From Flavobacteriales bacterium (lineage in GTDB: Bacteria > Bacteroidota > Bacteroidia > Flavobacteriales_D > Crocinitomicaceae), in the NCBI GenBank assembly GCA_947505255.1, contig CANNKP010000002.1, positions 1 to 59,350 on the forward strand: DNA of 59,350 nt, in the 5' to 3' direction. A program made the position numbers and the translations under genes. A model generated the notes under the pieces. The model worked only from the letters and a program-made list of their open reading frames with translations. It was not told the DNA's origin and searched no databases. This document shows positions 50,943 to 59,350 of this stretch, one piece after another; positions within the stretch are counted from its first letter, which is position 1, and each line of letters opens with the position of its first letter.

Positions 50943-51419
50943 ATGAATATCAACTCTTTTACCGCCATCGATTTTGAAACAGCCGAACCAAAACAACATA
51001 GTATTTGTCAAGTTGGAATTGTGCGGGTCGAGAATGGGGTAATTGTCGAAACCTATAACCAACTTGTTTACCCGCCTGATAATTTTTATTGGGATCGCTT
51101 CATTGATATTCACGGTATTTCCCCAAGCGACACAAAATTTTCCCCAATCTTTCCAGATGTTTGGGAAGAAATCAAACATTTCATCGAAGGACAAGATGTG
51201 GTCGCTCACAACGGGGCATTTGATTTCAGTGTATTGAATAAAACACTTGATTATTATGGAATGCAGCAAGTGGAATTTAAGCAACATTGTACGTATAAAA
51301 TTTACAAAAAGAAATTAAATGTACTTTGCGAGGAATATGGTATACAATTAAAACACCATGATGCATTGAGTGATGCAAAGGCCTGTGCTGAATTGTTCAA
51401 AATGCATTTAAATCAATAA
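50943..51419 (+). CDS. DnaQ-like 3'-5' exonuclease
   Basis: FTAIDFETAE (ExoI), DVVAHNGAFDFSVL (ExoII), HHDALSDAKACAEL (ExoIII). Confidence 0.9.
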   Translation: MNINSFTAIDFETAEPKQHSICQVGIVRVENGVIVETYNQLVYPPDNFYWDRFIDIHGISPSDTKFSPIFPDVWEEIKHFIEGQDVVAHNGAFDFSVLNKTLDYYGMQQVEFKQHCTYKIYKKKLNVLCEEYGIQLKHHDALSDAKACAELFKMHLNQ

Positions 51420-51481
51420 TTATTAATTTTCGATGAAGTTGGATTGCGTCTAATTGTTTAACTAGAATTAAACCGCAAGAT

Positions 51482-53794
51482 TTAGATTGCATTGGAAAAA
51501 ATTTTGGTTGGTAGAAGTGTTTTGAATTCAACTGCATTAAAATCCTGCTTTTTCAATATGACAAGAGTTTTTGGTGCAACATCCACGTACTTTTGCATTG
51601 TCAAACGAGCAAGCAAGTAACAAATACTTGATTCAGCCCCTTGATTTAAATTGACATTGCGTTCTTCCAAACCATCGTGACAACCTCCTGTAACTGGATT
51701 GTAAATGATTTGGTCTAAATGATTGTTTCCATGAAACCATCCAAATGCATGAATCATATTGTTTCTGTATTCGGGTAATTTAAATACTTCATAAAAAATA
51801 TCAAGTGAGAGTATCGTATAGGCAACATCAATTGGTTGTTCACCGAAATTATTAGACTCATTTCCTTTTGTATGCCAGCCTTGGTTAGAAATCACTTTGA
51901 TTTTCTTGTTATTCATTGTAAACGACAATAAAAAATCAAATGACAATTTGGCCGTTTCTTTGTATCGATAATCACCAGTTGCAAGGTATGCATAAAGCAG
52001 TGCTTCAGGAATAACGCTGTTTGCATATGTCAGGGAATTTTCAAACCAATACCAATCCTTTTCATACGAATTATAATATTTTAGAAGTAATGTGTCAGCA
52101 AGCTTGGTTATGACTTCCGTAATTGCTAGAGATTGAATCTCTGAATTGTAAAAATATAATCCTTTCAATGAAAACGCTATAGCTCGCGGAGATTGTAGTT
52201 TTTGAATTTCATTTAATGATCTTCGGACCATTCTTTGAGCTCTAGAATTTAATAAATCGTTGAATAAATACCCATGAGAAATGAATTCTCCAAGAGCCCA
52301 AATAGCCCTTCCTAAAGAATCTTCTAAATTAACAGCTTTATTTTGATCATGATAATTACCATTGCTATCAACATAGTTTAAAAAGGTTCCATCTGTCATT
52401 TGAGTATATTCGATGAAATCTAAATAAATTTTAATCAATTGGATATCATTCATGTCGTTTGTTAACGCATAATGTTTTGTTAATGCAATGAGTGCTCTTG
52501 CATTATCATCAAGTGTGAAACCAGAATGGATATCAGGATGATTTTGCTTTGAAAACTGAATAACACCTTTTTTTGTTGTTAATCGCTTAATCTGATTGAG
52601 TGAAATTTCAGGAATTGAATAATTCAAATCACTTTCATTTGAAAGTAATTCATTGAATAGTTTTGAATGCGCAATTGCCGAATTTTGCCAAGCTGAGGAT
52701 CGAATATCGCGCAATGCATTTAAGCTCATTTCTTTTCTTTTAGTGTCGTTAGAAATTAATTCTTCCATACTTATTGAAAGTTGTTCTGAATTTTGAAAAT
52801 CCACAATTATTCCTGCATTATCTTTTAACATTTCGATTGCATGTGGAATTGGAGTTGAAATTATCGGACATGCTGAACCCATTGCATATGAAAACGTGCC
52901 ACTTACGGCTTGAAATGGGTCTTTTGAAGTGAAAAGATATACATCGGTAAGTTGTAAATATTCAATTAAATCGTCTAATGATAAATACCTGTTTATAAAA
53001 ATTACGTTATTTTCTAATCCCAGATCAACAACCTCCTTTTCAAGGAATTCCCTGTATTTTTCACCTTCTTTTTTTACAATTTCCGGATGTGTTTTGCCAA
53101 GAATATAATATATAACATTTGGATTTTTTTGAATAACATATGATAAAGCATTTAGCGCAGTTTCAATACTTTTTCCGGAACTCAACAATCCAAACGTAGA
53201 AAAAATGATTTTGTCTTGATGCTTATATTGCAACTTAAGATCTTCTTTTACAACCGTATTAACGAGGTGTGTTCCATGTTGAATAACGGTAATTTTTTCT
53301 TTTGAAATAAGATAGTCTTTCTCCAAAATCTCTTTCGAATTTTTTGTCATTACAATTATTCCACTTGAAACTGCAACTATAGAATTTATAAGATGTTTTC
53401 TTTTTTCGTTAGGATCTGGCAGAACAGTATGAAATGTAATTACGATTGGTTTATCAAGAGAATAGAGAAAATAAAGTAACGTTTCACCATATTCCCCTCC
53501 AAACAAACCAAATTCATGTTGAACAAAAACAATTTTGATGTTATTATCATTATTTATTTTGTTTGCAACATTAATATAGTCCATATGATCAGAGGTGTTT
53601 AAAGTATATTTAACATCATCTGAATAGGTGAGGTTATGATCACTATTTTCCAAAGCACAAGCGGAAATTGAAAATGATTTTCCGAATTTTTCGGATATTA
53701 CTTGCATTAAATCTTGAGTGTAGGCTGCAATACCACATTCTCTTGGAGGAAAACTACTTACGAATAAAATTTCTTTAATGTTTTCTTTTTTCAT
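51482..53794 (-). CDS. GT4-type glycosyltransferase with C-terminal alpha-helical glycosidase-like region
   Basis: FVSSFPPRECGIAAYTQDLMQVI; IIFSTFGLLSSGKSIETALNAL; C-terminal FTLDDNARALIALTKHYAL. Confidence 0.85.
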   Translation of the reverse strand: MKKENIKEILFVSSFPPRECGIAAYTQDLMQVISEKFGKSFSISACALENSDHNLTYSDDVKYTLNTSDHMDYINVANKINNDNNIKIVFVQHEFGLFGGEYGETLLYFLYSLDKPIVITFHTVLPDPNEKRKHLINSIVAVSSGIIVMTKNSKEILEKDYLISKEKITVIQHGTHLVNTVVKEDLKLQYKHQDKIIFSTFGLLSSGKSIETALNALSYVIQKNPNVIYYILGKTHPEIVKKEGEKYREFLEKEVVDLGLENNVIFINRYLSLDDLIEYLQLTDVYLFTSKDPFQAVSGTFSYAMGSACPIISTPIPHAIEMLKDNAGIIVDFQNSEQLSISMEELISNDTKRKEMSLNALRDIRSSAWQNSAIAHSKLFNELLSNESDLNYSIPEISLNQIKRLTTKKGVIQFSKQNHPDIHSGFTLDDNARALIALTKHYALTNDMNDIQLIKIYLDFIEYTQMTDGTFLNYVDSNGNYHDQNKAVNLEDSLGRAIWALGEFISHGYLFNDLLNSRAQRMVRRSLNEIQKLQSPRAIAFSLKGLYFYNSEIQSLAITEVITKLADTLLLKYYNSYEKDWYWFENSLTYANSVIPEALLYAYLATGDYRYKETAKLSFDFLLSFTMNNKKIKVISNQGWHTKGNESNNFGEQPIDVAYTILSLDIFYEVFKLPEYRNNMIHAFGWFHGNNHLDQIIYNPVTGGCHDGLEERNVNLNQGAESSICYLLARLTMQKYVDVAPKTLVILKKQDFNAVEFKTLLPTKIFSNAI

Positions 53795-54828
53795 AAACTT
53801 GAGTTTTTAATTTCATAAACTAAATCATTCAGAGAAACAGAGGCAACTCCGATGCGAGCATCTGCTGCACCATAATAAATATAAAGTCGATCTTCTATTA
53901 GGATTGCTGCAGTTGGAAAAACGACATTATTCACACTTCCAATTTTCTCCCAAATTAATTCAGGAGAGAAAAGGGGATATGGTAAACGACCAATTTCAAT
54001 TGTTGGGTTTTTTAAATCTAAAAGGGCGGCACAAGCATGATAAACATATCCATCTTTGGTGTCCTCAACGCCATGATAAATTAATAACCATCCTTCACTC
54101 GTTTCAATTGGTGGACAGCCGCTTCCAATATAACTTGCCTCAAATGAAAATTTGCTTTCTAGAACGGTAAAATCCTTGATTTTTTGTAAGAAATTTATCC
54201 AATATTCTTCAGTTAAATCATCAAAACTTGAGAAATAGGATATTTGAATATCAGGATATATGCGATGAAGAAAGGCAAATTTTTCATTGATTTTTCTAGG
54301 AAAAAAAACAACATTTTTGTCCCAAATAAAGAGTTCATCACCAGTTTCCTTTCCAACTCTTTTATGAAGAAATTTAACGAAACGTAAATATTTATCTTTA
54401 ACTCCAAAACATTTTTTTAGGATTGAATTAAATTCGTTGTACGTGAACTTGGGAACTAGGATTCCATAACGTTTAAAACTTTTTAGATCCATTGAAGTTA
54501 TTAAGGCTCCAAGTGCATTAATACCATCATAAGCAGTGTAGGTAATGAAAAATGTGTCCTCAATTTTTACGATTCGAGGATCTTCAATACCAACAAGTTC
54601 AGATGGGCCAAATGGAGAAATGATTGGTTCACTATTACGTTTTAACGCTTCTGTTGGAGTTTTTAATTGACAGTAACCAAATGAAGATGTATTGTTTTCG
54701 CCAGTCGCTCTATAGAATAAATGAATTTCCCCATTTACTTCTATACAAGCTGGGTTAAAAACACTTTTATTTTCAAAGGTTAATGAAGTAGGCTCCAATA
54801 CAATTCCTTCTTTTTTAACAGTAATCAT
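53791..54828 (-). CDS. GH130-family mannoside phosphorylase/hydrolase-like protein
   Basis: NPACIEVNGEIHLFYRATGE; GIEDPRIVKIEDTFFITYTAYDG; GWLLIYHGV; IYYGAADARIGVAS. Confidence 0.85.
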   Translation of the reverse strand: MITVKKEGIVLEPTSLTFENKSVFNPACIEVNGEIHLFYRATGENNTSSFGYCQLKTPTEALKRNSEPIISPFGPSELVGIEDPRIVKIEDTFFITYTAYDGINALGALITSMDLKSFKRYGILVPKFTYNEFNSILKKCFGVKDKYLRFVKFLHKRVGKETGDELFIWDKNVVFFPRKINEKFAFLHRIYPDIQISYFSSFDDLTEEYWINFLQKIKDFTVLESKFSFEASYIGSGCPPIETSEGWLLIYHGVEDTKDGYVYHACAALLDLKNPTIEIGRLPYPLFSPELIWEKIGSVNNVVFPTAAILIEDRLYIYYGAADARIGVASVSLNDLVYEIKNSSL

Positions 54829-54999
54829 CTTCGATTTTTAGGTGATAAATGTGTGATAATTTCAACGAAAAGTTAAAGTCAAATATATTTTTTAAGGCAA
54901 GTAATTGATATGATGTCAATCAATTAATTCAGTGATTATTATCAATACTTAATTTTTCTATCAGAATTTTCTTGTCAAACTTCTTCTTTAGGGTTTTGA

Positions 55000-55440
55000 A
55001 AACAAACAATCAATTCTTTATCATTTAAATCAATTGAAAAAAATGGTTTTGGAGAAAAAATTCCGTTTGAAGATTTTTATTTTGATTTTGTGCTCATGGC
55101 AACCTGCATCAGCTATTTTTATGATTTGAAAAAGGCTTTTACTGAAGCAAATCGTGTGCTTAAAAGTGATGGATCATTAATAATTGGTTTTATTGAAAAA
55201 GAAAGTATCGTTGGGAATTTTCATAAAGAAAATCGAAATAAAAATTCTTTTTATAAATTTGCTGCTTTTTATAAAACATCTGAAATTATTGCTCAAATAA
55301 AGGAAGCTGGATTTCACGATTTTGATTTTTTTCAAATTTTTTTTAATGGACTTGATGAAAACAATGAAAAAGAACAATCAAAAAAATATTCATGTTATGG
55401 CTCTTGTGTTCTTATAAAAGCGAAAAAAGTATCTTTTTAA
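55000..55440 (+). pseudogene. C-terminal fragment of SAM-dependent methyltransferase
   Basis: GEKIPFEDFYFDFVLMATCISYFYDLKKAFTEANRVLKSDGSLIIGFIEKES; SAM-binding N-terminal half absent, in-frame stop at 54997. Confidence 0.7.
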
Positions 55441-55526
55441 TTGGAATACTCATGCTGTTTTTCAATTCGTAATTATTAAGTTTATTTGAATTGTTTTTTA
55501 AACTCGCCTCTTTTCAATTAAAAAAA

Positions 55527-56264
55527 TTAATTACAGCTTTTCAATTTCAAAACTAAGTCAGCAGGTATTTCTTCATCCATCCATGAATAGGGTTGGGCTG
55601 CAGATTGAAAACATGCACAAGCTTTATCGTGTTCGCCTAATTCTTCATATAGCGAACCGAGCAGCAAATCGAAATTGGTATCCATAAAACCACCGAATTG
55701 TGAAAGGTCATATTTCATTATAAACTCATTCAATTCGGTTCTTTTACCACATGCATAAAGGGTTTCCACTAAAAGTTGACAAGGTGGTAAATAATCCACT
55801 TCTGGTAAAGTCAAAATATATTTCGCTTCAGCTTCAGCTAAATCATAGTTTTTGAGTGCTAAATAAATATACCCTCTGTCAATGTGAAAATAAAAATCAG
55901 TTGAGTCTAATTTAATCGCTTTATTTATATGGTATAGTGCTTGTTCTCGTTTTGTTGAATCAGTGCCATTTAGAAATCTAGCCAAACTTGCATGTCCAGC
56001 TGAAAAATTGGAATCAATGGAAAGGGCTTTTTCGTAATTTACGACTGCTATTTTAGAATCAAAAAGTTCATAGGTGCTAGCTTTGATCCAGTAAAACCAT
56101 GGTTCATTTGGATTTTTCTTGATTGCTTTATCAATCATTTTTATTTTCCTTTTAAAAGAAGCCATCTCAATATCTTGATAGAAATCAATGTGTTTAGTCG
56201 GTATCGTTTGAGAAAAAATAGTAGAACTGGTACAAATTAAGATTGCAATTAGAAATTGTTTCAT
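55527..56264 (-). CDS. TPR-repeat secreted protein
   Basis: Signal peptide; ALSIDSNFSAGHASLARFL, INKAIKLDSTDFYFHIDRGYIYLAL. Confidence 0.8.
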   Translation of the reverse strand: MKQFLIAILICTSSTIFSQTIPTKHIDFYQDIEMASFKRKIKMIDKAIKKNPNEPWFYWIKASTYELFDSKIAVVNYEKALSIDSNFSAGHASLARFLNGTDSTKREQALYHINKAIKLDSTDFYFHIDRGYIYLALKNYDLAEAEAKYILTLPEVDYLPPCQLLVETLYACGKRTELNEFIMKYDLSQFGGFMDTNFDLLLGSLYEELGEHDKACACFQSAAQPYSWMDEEIPADLVLKLKSCN

Positions 56265-56523
56265 ACGTTCGTTTTGGCAAAGATAATAAAGTAAAAAATT
56301 TAATTTAAAAGATATCGAGATATCGAAAACTTCTAACTGCCAATAGCGTTGTTTAACATCACCATCATCAGCATTTAATAGAATCTAATTAGGAATAAAA
56401 ATTTAAAAATGAACCGATTAATGTATCTTTTCTTAATTTATTCAGTATACAATTCTTTGTGTCAATAAGGCATTTTATAAATTTAACTTAATTACCTACA
56501 TTTGTAGGCCAAAATAATGAATA

Positions 56524-57831
56524 TTGAAAGAAGAGCTAGATAACACTGAAACAAATCAAATAACACTTAATAAACCAAAAAAGAAACGTTCGCGTTTTAT
56601 GAGTTTCTTTCGTTATTCGTATTTCACCATACTACATTTATTAGCAGCAGGGGCTTTGTTTGCTGTTTTCACTGCATTAGCAGTTCATTTTAAATGGACA
56701 AATGATAATGGTTCAGTCGATTTAAACAGTCGGTATTTTTCTAAAATGGCTGATAAATATAACCAAGGATTTAAAACAGATAGTATGTCTGTTGTGAAAA
56801 ATGAATATATCATGTTTAGACAAATTGGTGTTTTGACAAAATATTCTCCTACTAATGCGAAAACAATATTAGCGGCGTATCACAAAACTGGAAATATTGA
56901 GGTTGCTTTACGGATGTTGGATGCTGTGAATCTATGCATGATAAAAAACCAATCATATCAAAAAGAAATAGCACAAATAAAATGGGATAAGGATGACAAA
57001 GCTTTATCTGTATTTGCATGGTCTAATTACAATGAGTGGAAGCAATTTTGTAAAGTGATTAAAGCAGATAAACATGCAATTGATTCTGTTTCAGCATTAA
57101 CTGGTGTTGAATCACGTATGATTGTAATGTGTTTGGTAGGTGAGCAGGTTCGTATGTTTAATTCAGGAAGAGAAAAGTTTAAGAAATATGTTACACCTTT
57201 TAATCGTTTAATTCTACCAAAAAATCGTGGATATGGCGTAACAGGAATTCTTCAAAATACAGCAGTTAGAATTGAACAAAATCTATATGACAAATCAAGT
57301 CCATTTTATGCTGGTGATTATTTCCAAAAATGCTTGAATGCAAAAGATTCTTTCCCAGAATTGATAAACGACACCATTGAAGCGCACAAAAACATCATTA
57401 TTCAGCGATTGATTAAAGGAGGAGATCATTTTTATTCTTATTTGTATACAGCATTCTTTCTCCGTCAATTTCAAGCGCATTGGGAGAAAGCAGGATTTAC
57501 ACTTACGAATCGACCTGAGATTTTAGGAACATTGTTTAATCTTGGTTATCAGAAAAGTAAACCTAAGAAAAACCCGAGTGTAGGAGGTTCCAATTTTATA
57601 GTTGGAGACAAAGAATATACGTTTGGAGGATTGTGTTATGAGTTTTACTATAGTGGTGAATTACAAGATCTCTTTCCACTCACAGGAGAAGGATTTACTC
57701 CAGTGCAAAAAGTAATTGCGAATAATCGAAATCTTGATGAAAAGATTAAGAAAAGATTGGAGAAAGAAGAGAAGGATGCCAAAGCACGACAAGCTCTTGA
57801 AGGGATTGAAGTTCTAAGAGAAATTAATTAA
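56524..57831 (+). CDS. hypothetical membrane-anchored protein, possibly lysozyme-like
   Basis: TTG start; TM FTILHLLAAGALFAVFTALAVHF; fold assignment weak. Confidence 0.6.
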   Translation: MKEELDNTETNQITLNKPKKKRSRFMSFFRYSYFTILHLLAAGALFAVFTALAVHFKWTNDNGSVDLNSRYFSKMADKYNQGFKTDSMSVVKNEYIMFRQIGVLTKYSPTNAKTILAAYHKTGNIEVALRMLDAVNLCMIKNQSYQKEIAQIKWDKDDKALSVFAWSNYNEWKQFCKVIKADKHAIDSVSALTGVESRMIVMCLVGEQVRMFNSGREKFKKYVTPFNRLILPKNRGYGVTGILQNTAVRIEQNLYDKSSPFYAGDYFQKCLNAKDSFPELINDTIEAHKNIIIQRLIKGGDHFYSYLYTAFFLRQFQAHWEKAGFTLTNRPEILGTLFNLGYQKSKPKKNPSVGGSNFIVGDKEYTFGGLCYEFYYSGELQDLFPLTGEGFTPVQKVIANNRNLDEKIKKRLEKEEKDAKARQALEGIEVLREIN

Positions 57832-57955
57832 TAGAATACCAAGGGGCAGTGAGCAGCAGAAATGCTTACTATTCTGATCAACCTTCATGATAATTGGTTC
57901 TTAATTTCTCTATGTGATAGAAATATTCATAATCATATTGTGATTATTTTTTTGG

Positions 57956-58978
57956 TTATTCCTCTGAAAACGGAATATATGTATCTTCTGCAGCATCATA
58001 CAACATAAAAATACCTGTTTCTGGAATGTAGGAGAAACGATCAATAGTTACAAATCTGTCTGGATAAACTTCAAATAGCACGAAATCATATGTTTCTGAA
58101 TATTCCATACAACCATATCGTTCTTGATATGGGCAAGCTTCTATATTATAATCAAATCCACTTCCACCATTTGCAACGATTCGGTCATACAATCCTTCGG
58201 TTTTATTAATTAAATAGGTGGAATTATTCAATTGATCTATAATCATTGATAATTCATCAACCTCATCCTCATTCGCATCATCGTATGGCTCTTCTATATA
58301 ATCAACTGACTCATCAATTTGATTTTCATCATAATATTCTACTACTTCTTCATAATCACCACAATATTCTGCATAAAGAGATAGATACTCAAAAATGATA
58401 TCTTCCGCTTCAATTTTCATGTCTCTTTCTAATGTTTCATTGAATCGAACATCATTTGGGTCTGAATATATCGAGCACCAATTATCTACATTTTCAAAAA
58501 TACTTTGTGCTTGGATTAATGCATGAATGATATTAAAAGTATAACTGTTTGGATTCAGTATTAAAGCAATATTTGCAATTTCTAATGCTTCATTGACATC
58601 AGTATAATCGTCCAACGATTTCAAATAAGCATAACATAATAATTCATCAGCAGTGGCATTTTCAATGAATGCTTCATAATCTTGCCATTTCTTTGATTTT
58701 ACGCCAAAACCAAGAAACAATTCTGCATTAACTTTCCCATCAATTGACCATGATAATTTATTAATTAGCGCCATTTTCAAATCAATCGCTCTTGTTTTAT
58801 CAATTAGAAAACCGAATAGTTCTAGCGTTAAGACTCCTTTTGTATTCCCCGCTTTTACAACTAGAGGATCATTTTTATAAGCTGCTGAGAAATCAGTACT
58901 CGTTAATGGTGAATCAGCAAACGTAAAAGAGACAATGTTCAATGTTATAAAGAGTGATAGCGCGATTTTTTTTATCAT
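57956..58978 (-). CDS. hypothetical secreted protein
   Basis: Signal peptide MIKKIALSLFITLNIVSFTFA. Confidence 0.7.
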   Translation of the reverse strand: MIKKIALSLFITLNIVSFTFADSPLTSTDFSAAYKNDPLVVKAGNTKGVLTLELFGFLIDKTRAIDLKMALINKLSWSIDGKVNAELFLGFGVKSKKWQDYEAFIENATADELLCYAYLKSLDDYTDVNEALEIANIALILNPNSYTFNIIHALIQAQSIFENVDNWCSIYSDPNDVRFNETLERDMKIEAEDIIFEYLSLYAEYCGDYEEVVEYYDENQIDESVDYIEEPYDDANEDEVDELSMIIDQLNNSTYLINKTEGLYDRIVANGGSGFDYNIEACPYQERYGCMEYSETYDFVLFEVYPDRFVTIDRFSYIPETGIFMLYDAAEDTYIPFSEE

Positions 58979-59059
58979 TTTTCAGTTTTTATTAAAGACT
59001 AATAATATTGAAATATGATTAGTCTTAACGAATATATGTAATTAATTACAAATCCTAAA

Positions 59060-59200
59060 TTAAACTCTATTGTTATCAGCAAGCCAATTTTTAATGGCGA
59101 TTTTGATTTGATTTGAAGTTAAATTATCTGAAATTGCTTTTTCAGTTAACTCAGCTAATTCATTATCACCAGCAAAACGCAAAGCTATAATTTGACCCAT
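59060..59200 (-). pseudogene. 3' fragment of a DUF6526-like gene truncated by an IS element
   Basis: MGQIIALRFAGDNELAELTEKAISDNLTSNQIKIAIKNWLADNNRV*, ends 2 bp from the IS terminal sequence. Confidence 0.55.
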
Positions 59201-59202
59201 TT

Positions 59203-59350
59203 TAGACTGAACCCAAAAGTTTAGACAAATTTATTACTAATTATTGATAATAATGAGCTCGATATTTTATCGGGCTCATTTTGTTTAAATTCGACTTGAT
59301 TCTGTCGTTATTATAATAGCTTATATATTCATTTATTTCTTCTTTTAATT
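59203..59350 (-). mobile_element. end of an IS3-type insertion sequence (partial, runs off window)
   Basis: Terminus TAGACTGAACCCAAAAGTTTAGACAAAT followed by transposase C-terminus. Confidence 0.8.
59241..59350 (-). CDS. IS3-family transposase, C-terminal fragment
   Basis: LKEEINEYISYYNNDRIKSNLNKMSPIKYRAHYYQ*, typical IS3/IS150 transposase C-terminus. Confidence 0.85.
   Translation of the reverse strand, partial: LKEEINEYISYYNNDRIKSNLNKMSPIKYRAHYYQ

Overview
The window is AT-rich DNA from a Bacteroidota bacterium, probably Flavobacteriales (inferred from codon usage, protein families and DUF content). Its centre (about 4.0-35.3 kb) is a Ser/Thr phospho-signalling island. It holds ten Hanks-type kinase genes, seven FHA-domain proteins (eight FHA domains), one PP2C phosphatase, an FHA-FHA-ABC transporter, an FHA-linked M48 protease plus a secreted paralogue, a VWA-like TM-FHA receptor and an OmpA/PD40 protein. 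The kinases share closely related catalytic domains but carry different C-terminal modules: DUF1566/Lcl, FISUMP, YD-repeat-like, NTF2-like, DUF3298-like, multi-TM. The main observation is that the last ~39 codons of the kinase at 23067-24563 look like a diversity-generating retroelement (DGR) variable region. They form a run of NNC codons (GGC, AAC, TAC, ACC, TTC, ATC) on a fixed YWS..A..F..G..K..VRAVRAF framework, as expected if an AAC-rich template had been adenine-mutagenised. No reverse transcriptase or template repeat is visible here, so any DGR would act in trans. Three sister kinases carry ungapped, diverged copies of the same cassette. The island is flanked by an imperfect ~163 bp direct repeat and contains clear signs of duplication, module exchange and gene insertion. 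The flanks hold mostly ordinary genes (katG with an OxyR-like operator, an ABC exporter, a MoxR/VWA pair, GT4/GH130, alkB-like, DUF2130), several decayed genes, and an IS3-type transposase end at the right edge.
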